Positions 1 to 7,314 of a stretch of 26,518 bases of DNA are shown piece by piece. Both the position numbers and the translations under genes were made by a program. Source of the DNA: CAYXDR01 sp046498185 (GTDB taxonomy: Bacteria > Desulfobacterota > DSM-4660 > Desulfatiglandales > Desulfatiglandaceae); NCBI GenBank assembly GCA_046498185.1, contig JAWOBE010000097.1, forward strand, positions 1 through 26,518, written 5' to 3'. The notes below the pieces were generated by a model. The model was not told the DNA's origin, made no database searches, and saw only the letters and a list, made by a program, of their open reading frames with translations. How positions within the stretch are numbered: the first letter of the stretch is position 1; every line of letters starts with the position of its first letter.

Positions 1-1
1 C

Positions 2-565
2 TACGGTGAACTGGATGCCGCAATGCCCCAGGCCGCGCTGTGGACACTGCTCGCATCTCACATGGTCGTCTACTGGTTCAGCCAGGACTCCAACATTACG
101 CCTCCGGTATGTGTCGCGGCATATGCCCGAGCTGCAATCGCCGGCTCAGACCCATGGAAAACCGGGTGGACATCCTTCAAGTTCGCAAAGATGCTGTATC
201 TCGGACCTTTCCTCTTCGCTTATTATCCGGCGCTGCTGTTGAACGGCACTCCAGGTGAGATTGTAATAACCTACCTTACCTGCGCCCTGGGCACCGTCAC
301 ATTCTCGATGCTCACCATGGGCTATTTCCTATGCGCCACCAACATTTTTGAGTGGATCGTGGCGGCGATAGGCACGGTGCTCCTCCTCTTTCCGCATATC
401 ATTTACCGCACTCTGGGACTGCCGATACCGGAAGTGCTTGTTGATATAATCGCGATCTCCTTTTTCGTAGCTGTCTACCTGATGCAAAAATTCCGCATCA
501 GGAAAGACCCGACACTTACATTGTCTATCACTGAGAGGAGGAAGCTAAGAAAAACGAGGACCTGA
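2..565 (+). CDS. TRAP transporter large permease, 4TM/12TM fusion type (3' part)
   Basis: This is the C-terminal end of an inner-membrane permease, open at the window edge; the reading frame runs from base 2 to the TGA at 563-565, about 187 residues. The segment reading SQDSNITPPV, followed by AYARAAIAGSDPWKTGW and then PALLLNG, is the usual C-terminal signature of DctM-type permeases in the TRAP family, especially the fused DctQM (4TM/12TM) form. These import carboxylates or other organic anions using an ion gradient and an extracytoplasmic binding protein. Four to five hydrophobic segments are visible, and the tail after the last one is short and basic (KFRIRKD, ERRKLRKTRT). The substrate cannot be told from this part. 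The gene is convergent with the response regulator at 639-1127, and a palindromic repeat fragment begins about 20 bases after the stop. The family call is firm; the fusion type is inferred from the C-terminal motif alone. Confidence 0.85.
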   Translation, partial: YGELDAAMPQAALWTLLASHMVVYWFSQDSNITPPVCVAAYARAAIAGSDPWKTGWTSFKFAKMLYLGPFLFAYYPALLLNGTPGEIVITYLTCALGTVTFSMLTMGYFLCATNIFEWIVAAIGTVLLLFPHIIYRTLGLPIPEVLVDIIAISFFVAVYLMQKFRIRKDPTLTLSITERRKLRKTRT

Positions 566-585
566 AAAGTCCAGCGTGTTTTCGA

Positions 586-604
586 TTCCGATACCGACGC
601 CGAG
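586..604 (+). repeat. Fragment of the TCGG/CGAC palindromic repeat
   Basis: The 19 bases TTCCGATACCGACGCCGAG match exactly the right-arm core of the long copies (compare 12998-13016). Only the arm is present, without the TTTTACGA end. It lies 20 bases after the TRAP permease stop codon. Confidence 0.6.
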
Positions 605-616
605 CATTAGCCCTGT

Positions 617-639
617 AGGTCGGGATTCTTTCCCGACAT
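617..639 (+). repeat. REP-like hairpin TAGGTCGGG...CCCGACAT
   Basis: A perfect 7-bp stem (GTCGGGA 619-625, TCCCGAC 631-637) with a 5-nt loop lies exactly between the convergent TRAP permease and response regulator genes. The same outer motif recurs at 1314-1339 in the opposite orientation. It has no U-tract on either strand, so it is listed as a repeat rather than a terminator, although it could protect mRNA 3' ends. Confidence 0.55.
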
Positions 640-1127
640 CACTGCCAGCCTTCGAACCTTTTCCAGAACTCCGGGTCGACATTTTTCCAGCTGCGTCCGA
701 ATCTTTTGTTGTAGTATGACCCGAACCTGTCAAGCCATCTCCACCACAGCTTCTTACCCTTTGATTGAGCCTCCAGCACATCGTTCAGATACGTGGGCAT
801 ATCGTCCAGCTTTTCTTTGGGCACGTATAACGCCGCGCCTTTATTGAAAGACTTAACCGTGTCTTCGGGGCTTAACGCATGGGCTGTGAGCATCACCGCA
901 ATCAGGCCCTTCTCATTGGCGATATCAAGGAGCTTGTATCCATTAACGCCCATGATATCGAGGACGGCGATGTCGAAATACTGGCTCTCTATAAGCTCTT
1001 TGGCCTCGTCGAAGCTTTGAGCTTTCACAACATCGCACATCGACAGGACTTCTTCCAAAGCCTCAAGAACATCACGCTCATCGTCCACGATGAGCACCCT
1101 TTTATAACTCAATAAATCCATCCCCAT
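639..1127 (-). CDS. Response regulator, receiver domain with Trp-rich C-terminal tail
   Basis: This 162-residue cytoplasmic signalling protein has a CheY-like receiver domain over residues 10-125. The acidic pair is D15/D16, the phospho-acceptor is D57 (VLDIMG), the switch threonine is T81 and the conserved lysine is K104 (PKEK). No DNA-binding output domain follows. Residues 125-162 form a basic, aromatic tail (KLWWRWLDR, then WKNVDPEFWKRF) with five tryptophans, which could be a docking surface; its function is unknown to me. The ATG at 1127 is supported by AGGAGG nine bases upstream. No histidine kinase is adjacent, so its partner is unknown. The gene is bracketed by two inverted REP-like hairpins (617-639 and 1314-1339). 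Receiver assignment is certain. Confidence 0.9.
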   Translation of the reverse strand: MGMDLLSYKRVLIVDDERDVLEALEEVLSMCDVVKAQSFDEAKELIESQYFDIAVLDIMGVNGYKLLDIANEKGLIAVMLTAHALSPEDTVKSFNKGAALYVPKEKLDDMPTYLNDVLEAQSKGKKLWWRWLDRFGSYYNKRFGRSWKNVDPEFWKRFEGWQ

Positions 1128-1264
1128 GATTCGAGCCCTCCTTAGTAATCCGCACCATACACGATCATCCGAAAAACACCTTTATCAAGCTTGTCAGTCC
1201 TGTCTAAAATTTTAAACCCCACGCCGCAGGCGCCACCAAAACTTACACCGGCCGTGCGGGCCAG

Positions 1265-1290
1265 GTCAAAACATCGTTTTGACACTCCAA
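1265..1290 (+). repeat. 8-bp hairpin followed by ACTCCAAA, copy 1
   Basis: GTCAAAAC (1265-1272) and GTTTTGAC (1276-1283) form a perfect 8-bp stem with an ATC loop, directly followed by ACTCCAA and then A. A second copy at 18402-18428 keeps the stem, using GCCAAAAT/ATTTTGGC, and keeps ACTCCAAA. Confidence 0.55.
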
Positions 1291-1313
1291 AAAACCGATT
1301 ACGACAACGATAA

Positions 1314-1339
1314 CATGTCGGGGATGGAAACCCGACCTA
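1314..1339 (-). repeat. REP-like hairpin, inverted copy
   Basis: On the minus strand this reads TAGGTCGGGTTTCC and then ATCCCCGACATG, with a 6-bp GTCGGG/CCCGAC stem. It is the same motif as 617-639 in the opposite orientation, so the two copies bracket the response regulator gene. Confidence 0.55.
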
Positions 1340-1358
1340 CGGCCTGTTTGAAAAACAG

Positions 1359-1415
1359 CCGATCCCGATAGCGACAGCGAGGGACATCGTTGTTTTGACT
1401 TTTTACGACGCCGTC
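1359..1415 (+). repeat. Palindromic repeat, right-half fragment
   Basis: This segment carries hexamer-type CGAYNN units, then GAGGGACATCGTTGTTTTGA and the terminal TTTTACGA (1401-1408) followed by CGCCGTC. It matches the right end of the long copies, and the CGACGCCGTC tail mirrors the GACGGCGTCG start of the copy at 8906. The left half is missing. Confidence 0.6.
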
Positions 1416-1510
1416 AAGCTTCACGCTCCACAAAATATTGAATATCAATAGCTATATGAAACATCAATATTTTTTTGCGGCGTCTTTAATAATGGACAAT
1501 TGACGGACAA

Positions 1511-1551
1511 CAGAAAATATAATGCCTGGGCGGTAAATTCACCCAGGCATT
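1511..1551 (-). terminator. Intrinsic terminator of the hsp20 pair
   Basis: AATGCCTGGG (1521-1530) and CCCAGGCATT (1542-1551) form a perfect 10-bp stem with an 11-nt loop. Reading on the minus strand, the stem is followed by ATATTTTCTG. It lies 50 bases after the stop codon of the downstream hsp20 gene. Confidence 0.55.
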
Positions 1552-1601
1552 GGTAATTGTACAACCAAAAGTTAAAATTTTGGTGGATCGAACGGTCGAC
1601 A

Positions 1602-2012
1602 TCAGCCGACGTTGACCGAAATCCTCCGAGGCACCGCAGCTTCAACCTTCGGCAGGCTCAACTTGAGCACACCATCCTTGAGATCGGCCTCGATCTTCTG
1701 CTGGTCGATCACCTGTGATAGAGTGAATTGCCGGTAATACCTGCCGGTCCGGTATTCTCGCAAGAGTTCACGCTCGCCGTCAGCTTCCGGGGATTTGACC
1801 TCCCCGTCGAGGGTCAGCACGTTGTCCCGTAAATCGACCGTTAGATCCCCGGCTTTCACTCCCGGCATATCAGCCAGGATTGTTATCGCATTTTCTGTCT
1901 CAAATATGTCCACGGCAGGAAGAAAGACCACACCGGGCCTCGTGTGCTCGACCGGCGTGCTGACTTCCGCCTTTTCTTTCGCCTGCAAGGATTTTTCTTC
2001 AGTTCCAGCCAT
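1602..2012 (-). CDS. Small heat shock protein, Hsp20/alpha-crystallin family
   Basis: This 136-residue protein is predicted to be an ATP-independent holdase chaperone that binds unfolding proteins in the cytoplasm as a large oligomer. The alpha-crystallin domain covers residues 28-125: it begins PAVDIFETENAITILADMPG, contains NVLTLDGEV, and ends with the family hallmark GVLKLSLPK. The C-terminal ISV is the I-x-I/V type motif used for oligomer assembly. The N-terminal arm is short and charged (KSLQAKEKAE). The ATG at 2012 follows AAAGGAGGTG at the right distance. It is the second gene of a tandem pair, 33 bases after the other hsp20, so the two are likely co-transcribed. The two proteins are paralogues but clearly diverged, which could allow mixed oligomers. 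No CIRCE element or convincing sigma-32 promoter was seen upstream. Confidence 0.92.
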   Translation of the reverse strand: MAGTEEKSLQAKEKAEVSTPVEHTRPGVVFLPAVDIFETENAITILADMPGVKAGDLTVDLRDNVLTLDGEVKSPEADGERELLREYRTGRYYRQFTLSQVIDQQKIEADLKDGVLKLSLPKVEAAVPRRISVNVG

Positions 2013-2045
2013 CGTTACACCTCCTTTCAGTTACCCAGGGGGAAA

Positions 2046-2510
2046 TTACACAGCTTTTACGGAAATTTGTTTCGGTTTTGCAGCCTCGGCTTTCGGAAGT
2101 ACCACGGTCAGCACGCCGTCGGCCATCTTCGCATTGATCGCTTCCGCATCAACCATCCCCGGCAGTGTCAGAATCCTGCTGAAACGCCCGGAATCCCTTT
2201 CACGACGGTGGTAGGTCGCGCCCAAGTTTTCGTCAGGCAGCTTCCTTTCACCTTCGACCGTGAGACTGTCGCCAGTGGCCGAAATATTCAAATCCTCCGC
2301 CTTAATGCCCGGAAGCTCTGCACGGACATAATAGCTGTTCTTATCTTCGGTGACGTTCATCAAAGGAAACACACCCGAAGCAGGCTCTCCTGTGAATAGG
2401 CCGCTCAACCCGCTGCTCAGTCTTTCCATCTGCCTGCGCATCCTTTCAACCTCATCGAGGGGATTCATCCTGCTCCAGCCAGGTGCACCGCTAAGTGTTC
2501 TCCAGATCAT
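2046..2510 (-). CDS. Small heat shock protein, Hsp20/alpha-crystallin family (first of pair)
   Basis: This predicted holdase chaperone has 154 residues from the ATG at 2508-2510. A longer reading from a GTG at 2519 is unlikely because that GTG lies inside the Shine-Dalgarno sequence AAAGGAGGTG, which sits 8 bases before the ATG. The N-terminal arm (MIWRTLSGAPGW, then a region rich in Met and Arg with a phenylalanine) resembles class-A type bacterial Hsp20 proteins. The alpha-crystallin domain runs from about residue 45 (PLMNVTEDKNSYYVRAELPG) to the hallmark DGVLTVVLPK. The tail KQISVKAV carries the I-x-V assembly motif. It is upstream of a second hsp20 by 33 bases and shares the same ribosome-binding sequence style, which supports a recent tandem arrangement in one transcript. 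Confidence 0.92.
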   Translation of the reverse strand: MIWRTLSGAPGWSRMNPLDEVERMRRQMERLSSGLSGLFTGEPASGVFPLMNVTEDKNSYYVRAELPGIKAEDLNISATGDSLTVEGERKLPDENLGATYHRRERDSGRFSRILTLPGMVDAEAINAKMADGVLTVVLPKAEAAKPKQISVKAV

Positions 2511-2687
2511 ATACGACACCTCCTTTCAATTGTTGACAGGATTCATTCTGTCTAAAGTCATCATTTTGGAACCGCCCGGTATGCATTAATAGAAATGGGC
2601 GGATCTTCTTGTTCCCTTAAATAATCCTGCTTTTTACGTTGTCAAGGGGGGCATGCACAGTATTGGACCCGCGCCTACGGTTATTAA

Positions 2688-2770
2688 GTCGGGGTCGGCG
2701 TCGGCTTCGGTATCGGAGTCGGTTTTTGATCCCGACGTCCTTTCGACCCCCGATACCGACGCCGATAAAA
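2688..2770 (-). repeat. Palindromic TCGG/CGAC repeat, copy 1 (reverse orientation)
   Basis: On the minus strand this begins TATCGGCGTCGGTATCGG and continues GGTCGAAAGG, like the left arm of the plus-oriented copies. Its other arm, read on the plus strand at 2688-2723, is six clean hexamers of the form NTCGGN. The TCGTAAAA/TTTTACGA ends are not preserved. It starts 6 bases after the EamA stop codon, in that gene's orientation. Confidence 0.7.
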
Positions 2771-2776
2771 AGGAGA

Positions 2777-3676
2777 TCACGGTTCAAACGGTGCTGGAGA
2801 AGCAACAAATTTTTCGGAAACAGAGGCGATGTAGATGCCGACGAGTATCAAGGCTCCGCCGGCCGCCTTCCATATCGTCAACGTTTCACCAAAAACAAGG
2901 TAGCCCAGGATCGTCCCTCCCACCGGTTCACCCAGCAGGCTCACGGCCACCATGCTCGTCGACAGCCATTTCAAACTCCAGTTGTAGCATGAATGGCCGA
3001 TAAGCTGGGAAACAAAAGCCAGCGAAAAAATCGCCGCGTAGGTATGAGGCGTCAGCCCGGTGAAAGGAAGTCCAGCCGCCAGAACGGCCACCCAAAGAAT
3101 CGCTGCCGCCGTTCCGTAGCAAAGCGTCACATAAGCCAGAAAAGAAAGTTTCCGGCGCAGCCTCGCGCCCAGAAGCAGGTATAAAGCCATGGCCATTCCG
3201 CCTGCAACCGCAAGCGCGTCGCCGAAAAGCGCCGTTCCTCCCCCGCAGAAATCCCCTGCCCCGATCAGCACGGCTCCCAGGATGCTGACGCCGATTCCCG
3301 CCGCTTTGACTCTGCCTACGGTTTCCCCCGTGATAAACGGTGCCAGGATGGCTACCCAAAGCGGGTTCGTGTTTACAAGAACGACGCTGCAGGCGATGGA
3401 AGTATAATCAAGGGAAGCGATCCACGCCGCAAAATGACATGCCAGGAAAAAACCCGACAAAGCGGCGAGTGTAAAATCCGATAGGGAAAGAGAGGCTAGT
3501 TCCCTCCCCGCCTTCACCCAGGCAAAAGGTGCGAGCATTAAAAAAGCAAGGCCGGTGCGGTAACCGGCCACGACTATCGGCGAAGCGTCGGCCAGCCGCA
3601 CGAACACCGCGCCGGTCGACACCGCACACACTCCAACAAAAAGAATCAGCGAAGGGCTTAAACGCTCAGGCGCCAT
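2777..3676 (-). CDS. EamA/DMT-family transporter
   Basis: This 299-residue inner-membrane protein belongs to the drug/metabolite transporter superfamily, whose members usually export amino acids, nucleotides or other small metabolites. Ten hydrophobic segments can be laid out as two EamA repeats, residues about 8-145 and 155-290. The first repeat shows the family pattern VFVRLADASPIVVAGYRTG and then CSVVLVNTNPLWVAILAPF, ending GAVLIGAGD. The second shows MVAVSLLGEPVGGTILGYL and then GGALILVGIYIA. The substrate cannot be predicted. It has its own strong promoter-like sequence (3852-3879) and is divergent from the hdrA operon. The 3' end runs straight into a palindromic repeat copy. Confidence 0.88.
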   Translation of the reverse strand: MAPERLSPSLILFVGVCAVSTGAVFVRLADASPIVVAGYRTGLAFLMLAPFAWVKAGRELASLSLSDFTLAALSGFFLACHFAAWIASLDYTSIACSVVLVNTNPLWVAILAPFITGETVGRVKAAGIGVSILGAVLIGAGDFCGGGTALFGDALAVAGGMAMALYLLLGARLRRKLSFLAYVTLCYGTAAAILWVAVLAAGLPFTGLTPHTYAAIFSLAFVSQLIGHSCYNWSLKWLSTSMVAVSLLGEPVGGTILGYLVFGETLTIWKAAGGALILVGIYIASVSEKFVASPAPFEP

Positions 3677-3851
3677 CTAGCACCGAGGCCACGTGACGGA
3701 GGGATTGGCGGAAAACCGCCTGCACCATATCCGTTCGTTGATTTTCCCAGCCCTTCGGATCTTCATCGAGAACCTCCCATTCCCCCTATTTCATCCCACC
3801 ATTCTGATTACAATTCCGACCGAGATCCGTCACTCCTGCAGTAAATAATAT

Positions 3852-3879
3852 ATTATCTCTCATATTTCGGGGGTGTCAA
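3852..3879 (-). promoter_or_regulatory. Sigma-70-type promoter for the EamA gene
   Basis: On the minus strand, TTGACA (3879-3874) is followed after 16 bases by GATAAT (3857-3852). The -35 is perfect and the -10 matches five of six positions. Transcription would start near 3845, giving a leader of about 170 bases. Confidence 0.55.
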
Positions 3880-3930
3880 CCGCCTCACCCGGAGTGTTTC
3901 AAATGATTTGAATTGGATATCTGTTTTTGC

Positions 3931-3962
3931 TTGACACCCAACTAGCTGTTATGCCATTTAAT
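3931..3962 (+). promoter_or_regulatory. Possible promoter of the hdrA-mvhD-metV-metF operon
   Basis: A perfect TTGACA at 3931-3936 is followed by TTTAAT at 3957-3962, but the spacing is 20 bases, longer than optimal; CATTTA at 18 bases is the alternative. The -35 box is good and the -10 is uncertain. The next start codon in this direction is hdrA at 4104. Confidence 0.3.
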
Positions 3963-4103
3963 ATTACCGAAATTGGTGAGGTAGTCAAAATAAAGCCGCG
4001 GCCTGCGTTATGCATGCATATCAACATTATTCCCGCCGGGAGCAAGTGTCTGCATTTCCAACCGCAAACCGCATAAACCGATCAAACCAGGAGAATGCGC
4101 AAA

Positions 4104-6830
4104 ATGGCTCATACAAAACCCTCTGGCCCGGTGATCGTCGCCGGTGGTGGACCTTCCGGCATCGAAGCCGCCCTTTCGCTTGCCGACGCCGGCTACACCG
4201 TCCATCTCATCGAGTCCTCCGATTCTCTCGGAGGAATGATCCCTTCACTCCACCGTCTTTACCCCTTGTGCGCCTGCTGTAAGATCGACCGTAAGATCGC
4301 AGATTGCATTCAAAATCCGGCGATAGAGGTAACCACAAACGCCGAAATAACACAGATCTCCGGTTCGGTCGGCGCGTTCAATGTCACGATAAACAAGAAA
4401 GACGGCCAGGCCCAGATTCCCGCCGGCGCAATCGTGCTGGCCACCGGAGTCGAACCTTTCGACCCATCAAGGCACGACACATACCAGTACAGCCTTTTGC
4501 CGAACGTCGTCACCTCTGCAGAATACGAACTCAGGCAAAAGCCGGACGGCCCGGATCAGGGAAGTATCACACGCCCTTCGGACGGAAAAACGCCCGAAAA
4601 GATCGCCTGGCTCCAGTGCGTCGGGTCGAGGGACATCAACCCCGGGGATGCGGCATACTGTTCATCGGTGTGCTGCATGTATGCCGTCAAAGAAGCGGTG
4701 ACGACAAAAGATTTTTCGGAAGACATTCAAACCGATATTTTTTTCATGGATTTGAGAGCCCACGGCAAAGGTTATGAGCAATATTTCAACGAAGCCGTCG
4801 CCCGCGGTGTAAATTTCATCCGTTGCCGTGTACACACCGTCGCCCCCGTGCCTGGCACAGACGATCTTTCGATTAGTTTCGTCAGGGAAGACGGGACACT
4901 GATCAAGGAAACTTTCGACATGGTCGTGCTTTCAACAGGAATAAAGCCCTCTCAAGGTGCTGCCAGGGCGGCTTCCGCGGTAGGGCTCCAACTCGATGAC
5001 GACGGTTATGCAGGCGAACAACCGTTTCGCCCCTGCGCCACTTCAAAACCCGGCGTTTTTGTTTGCGGTGGACTGACAGCCCCGGCCGGGGTGCTGGATT
5101 CCATCACTCAAGGAGCCGCTGTAGTAACCGAGGTATTGGCTTTCCTGGCTCCTGAAAGGCCCCCAAAGGAACAACCCTCGGAAATGAAACCTCTTGAAGA
5201 CGAAACAGGAATTTTTGTTGCTTACAGGCTATGCCCGGGAATGCAGCCGGACCTGGGTTCGAGGATAGAAGCCCGCGCATCCAGTCTTCCCGGGGTACTC
5301 GGCTGCGCAAAAGTCGAAGCGGATTTAAACGGAGAGATCGCCGCCCATATGAAAGAAACCGGTGCAGGGCGTTTGGTATATGCCGCTTGCTCCCCCGAGA
5401 TGGATTCGCCGGTACTGGAAAAAGCACTCGAAAACTCCGGGAGGAACCCCTTCCTTTACCAGACGGTGGATCTTAACACCATAGATACAGTAGCTTCCAC
5501 CGCGGTGGAGGAGGCGGTCCGAATGGGAGCCGCCAGAGTTGCTTTGATGTCGGCTCCGGAACTCAGATTAATGCCGGTGACAAAGTCGGCGCTGGTGGTC
5601 GGCGGCGGGGTGGCCGGTATGGAAGCTGCTCTTTCCGCCGCTGAAATGAATATTCCAGTGACGCTGGTAGAGAAAGGCGGCCGCCTCGGCGGTCATGCCG
5701 CGCATGTAAGATGTTCCTGGCAGGGAAACGACGTCCAGGAATATCTCGGCAACCTGATCGAGCGAATCGAAGCCAACAGCTTGATTTCGGTTATGACCGG
5801 GACCGTGCCTGTCAAACATTCCGGATTCCCCGGCAATTTCGTTACAACGGTGGAAGGCCCGGAAGGGACAAAAGAAATCACCCACGGGGCTGCGATACTC
5901 GCCACAGGTGCCGACCCGGTTAAACCCGACGAGTATCTGTACGGCAGCCACGAGCGCGTGGTGCTTTGGTCCGAGTTGAGTGAAAAACTGATCGCCGACC
6001 CGGATGCTTTCGCCGATGCCGGTACAGCCGTATTCATCCAGTGCGTTGGTTCCCGTGAACCAGCCCGTCCCCATTGCAGCAACATCTGCTGCACGTTCTC
6101 GGTTCGGGCCGCACTTGATATGAAACGGCGCCATCCGGCGATGCAGATATTCGTGCTTTACAGGGAAATGCGCACCTTCGGCCGCAGGGAAAATATTTAC
6201 AGAGAAGCGCGCGATTCCGGGGTTATATTTCTCCGGTACGAACCCGAACGAAAGCCTGTCGTTGAGGCGGCCGGGGAAAGGCTAAAGGTGACCGTCAGGG
6301 ATTTGATCCTGGACCGCGACATCGTTCTTGACGCAGGTTTGGTTTCGCTCCAGAGCGCCATCGAACCCACCGGCCCCCGTGATACAGCCGACCTTTTCAG
6401 GGTCGGAGTCGACGAAAGCGGTTTCTACGCGGAATCGCCGGAAAAACTCAAACCGGTTCATTCAACGATACAGGGTATATATGTAGCCGGGCTGGCCCAT
6501 TACCCCAAAGATACCACCGACAGCATAACCCAGGGCCGGGCGGCAGCTTCGGCAGCCGCCGAAATACTCAATCTGGAAACTGTGCGCGTCGGTGGGCTGG
6601 TGGCCGAAGTGGACACTGAAAAATGCGCCGCCTGCTGCACCTGTGTACGTACATGCCCCTTCGGTGTACCATTCATAGACCCGGCTATCGGTGCTGCAAA
6701 CATAAATCCTGCACTTTGCCGCGGTTGCGGAATCTGCGTCGCCGAATGCCCCGGCAAAGCTATCGTCATGAACCTTTGCAGCGACCAGATGCTTACCGAG
6801 GCGGAATGCCTTATACAGGCCGCTTCGTAA
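4104..6830 (+). CDS. hdrA: HdrA-like flavin/iron-sulfur protein with two tandem HdrA modules
   Basis: This 908-residue cytoplasmic electron-transfer flavoprotein is started at the ATG at 4104, with AGGAG ten bases upstream; an in-frame ATG at 4095 is one base from AGGAG and unlikely. Module 1 (about 8-350) is QmoA-like: FAD Rossmann motif GGGPSG (14-19), CACC (C56, C58, C59) after LYPL, and the HdrA cluster-type set C172, C186, C190, C191. Residues 369-480 resemble the N-terminal domain of canonical HdrA (YAACSPEM) but lack its CxC signature. Module 2 has Rossmann motif GGGVAG (500-505) and C647, C658, C662, C663, but the CACC counterpart is reduced to a single Cys (VRCSW). The C-terminus has two [4Fe-4S] ferredoxin motifs, C841/844/847/851 and C872/875/878/882. 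In known complexes HdrA carries the FAD that can bifurcate electrons. Here hdrB and hdrC are absent. It is the first gene of the mvhD-metV-metF unit. Confidence 0.9.
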   Translation: MAHTKPSGPVIVAGGGPSGIEAALSLADAGYTVHLIESSDSLGGMIPSLHRLYPLCACCKIDRKIADCIQNPAIEVTTNAEITQISGSVGAFNVTINKKDGQAQIPAGAIVLATGVEPFDPSRHDTYQYSLLPNVVTSAEYELRQKPDGPDQGSITRPSDGKTPEKIAWLQCVGSRDINPGDAAYCSSVCCMYAVKEAVTTKDFSEDIQTDIFFMDLRAHGKGYEQYFNEAVARGVNFIRCRVHTVAPVPGTDDLSISFVREDGTLIKETFDMVVLSTGIKPSQGAARAASAVGLQLDDDGYAGEQPFRPCATSKPGVFVCGGLTAPAGVLDSITQGAAVVTEVLAFLAPERPPKEQPSEMKPLEDETGIFVAYRLCPGMQPDLGSRIEARASSLPGVLGCAKVEADLNGEIAAHMKETGAGRLVYAACSPEMDSPVLEKALENSGRNPFLYQTVDLNTIDTVASTAVEEAVRMGAARVALMSAPELRLMPVTKSALVVGGGVAGMEAALSAAEMNIPVTLVEKGGRLGGHAAHVRCSWQGNDVQEYLGNLIERIEANSLISVMTGTVPVKHSGFPGNFVTTVEGPEGTKEITHGAAILATGADPVKPDEYLYGSHERVVLWSELSEKLIADPDAFADAGTAVFIQCVGSREPARPHCSNICCTFSVRAALDMKRRHPAMQIFVLYREMRTFGRRENIYREARDSGVIFLRYEPERKPVVEAAGERLKVTVRDLILDRDIVLDAGLVSLQSAIEPTGPRDTADLFRVGVDESGFYAESPEKLKPVHSTIQGIYVAGLAHYPKDTTDSITQGRAAASAAAEILNLETVRVGGLVAEVDTEKCAACCTCVRTCPFGVPFIDPAIGAANINPALCRGCGICVAECPGKAIVMNLCSDQMLTEAECLIQAAS

Positions 6831-6873
6831 ATACCCGGCCTTCAAAGACTTAATCGTTGATGGAGATAATGCG

Positions 6874-7314
6874 ATGAATGAATTTTCCCCAAGAATAGTC
6901 GCTTTCTGTTGTTCAAATTGCGCCTCGGCCGCGGCAGGTGTCGCAGGCCGAACCGGAATGAGCCTCCCTCCAAATGTTTCCGTCGTGCGCGTGCCTTGCA
7001 CCGGACGCATCGAAGTGCTTCATCTGCTGAAGCCTTTCGAAGAAGGCGCCGACGGCGTGTATGTCGCCGGCTGCCAGGAGGACAGCTGCCGTTACATAAA
7101 CGGTGTGGTTAAAGCTGCAAAGAGGGTGGCCCACGTTAAAAAAATTTTCGAGGAAATAGGGTTGGAACCCGAGAGGATTGAAATATTCAATATGTCCGCG
7201 GCAAGCGCGCGTAGTTTTGTCCAAACCGCCGTCGAAATGACCGAGAGGCTGCAGGCGATCGGTCATTTATCGACTGATGTTCACAACGATTCCAAAAGAG
7301 GTGCCCAATCATGA
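6874..7314 (+). CDS. mvhD: MvhD-type [2Fe-2S] subunit (F420-non-reducing hydrogenase iron-sulfur subunit D)
   Basis: This 146-residue protein is predicted to bind a [2Fe-2S] cluster and pass electrons between HdrA and a redox partner. The MvhD pattern is clear: an N-terminal C12-C13-x2-C16, then PCTGRIE with C42, and the paired AGCQEDSCRY with C67 and C72. In typical members the tryptophan of CNWC is common; here the motif is CCSNC. The length matches the family. The ATG at 6874 follows GGAGAT. It lies 43 bases after hdrA, and its stop overlaps the start of metV in an ATGA, so the genes are translationally coupled. In other anaerobes MvhD is the subunit that connects HdrA to a hydrogenase or an NAD(P)H/formate oxidising unit; no such unit is seen here. 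Confidence 0.9.
   Translation: MNEFSPRIVAFCCSNCASAAAGVAGRTGMSLPPNVSVVRVPCTGRIEVLHLLKPFEEGADGVYVAGCQEDSCRYINGVVKAAKRVAHVKKIFEEIGLEPERIEIFNMSAASARSFVQTAVEMTERLQAIGHLSTDVHNDSKRGAQS

Larger units (their letters stand above)
1128..1601. other. Non-coding spacer rich in repeats between response regulator and hsp20
   Basis: I see no credible gene in these 474 bases. They hold, in order, the GTCAAAAC hairpin element (1265-1290), a CCGATTACGACAACGA 16-mer (1295-1310) also found at 18343-18358, a REP-like hairpin (1314-1339), the right half of the palindromic repeat (1359-1415) and the hsp20 terminator (1511-1551). Confidence 0.6.
3677..4103. other. Divergent intergenic control region between EamA and hdrA
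   Basis: No gene is visible in these 427 bases. The region contains an AT-rich stretch (3840-3860) with a minus-strand promoter, a plus-strand TTGACA at 3931, and a perfect 9-bp inverted repeat, GGGTGTCAA (3871-3879) and TTGACACCC (3931-3939), that includes both -35 boxes. Confidence 0.55.

Noticed and set aside
2535..2552. GACAG-N8-CTGTC inverted repeat upstream of the hsp20 pair
   Set aside because: Only 5 bp per arm and no promoter boxes could be aligned with it; it is not a CIRCE element and no sigma-32 type promoter was found.
2639..3003. Arg/Ser-rich small reading frames over the repeat near EamA
   Set aside because: Composition comes from the TCGG/CGAC hexamers and from antisense EamA; not coding.
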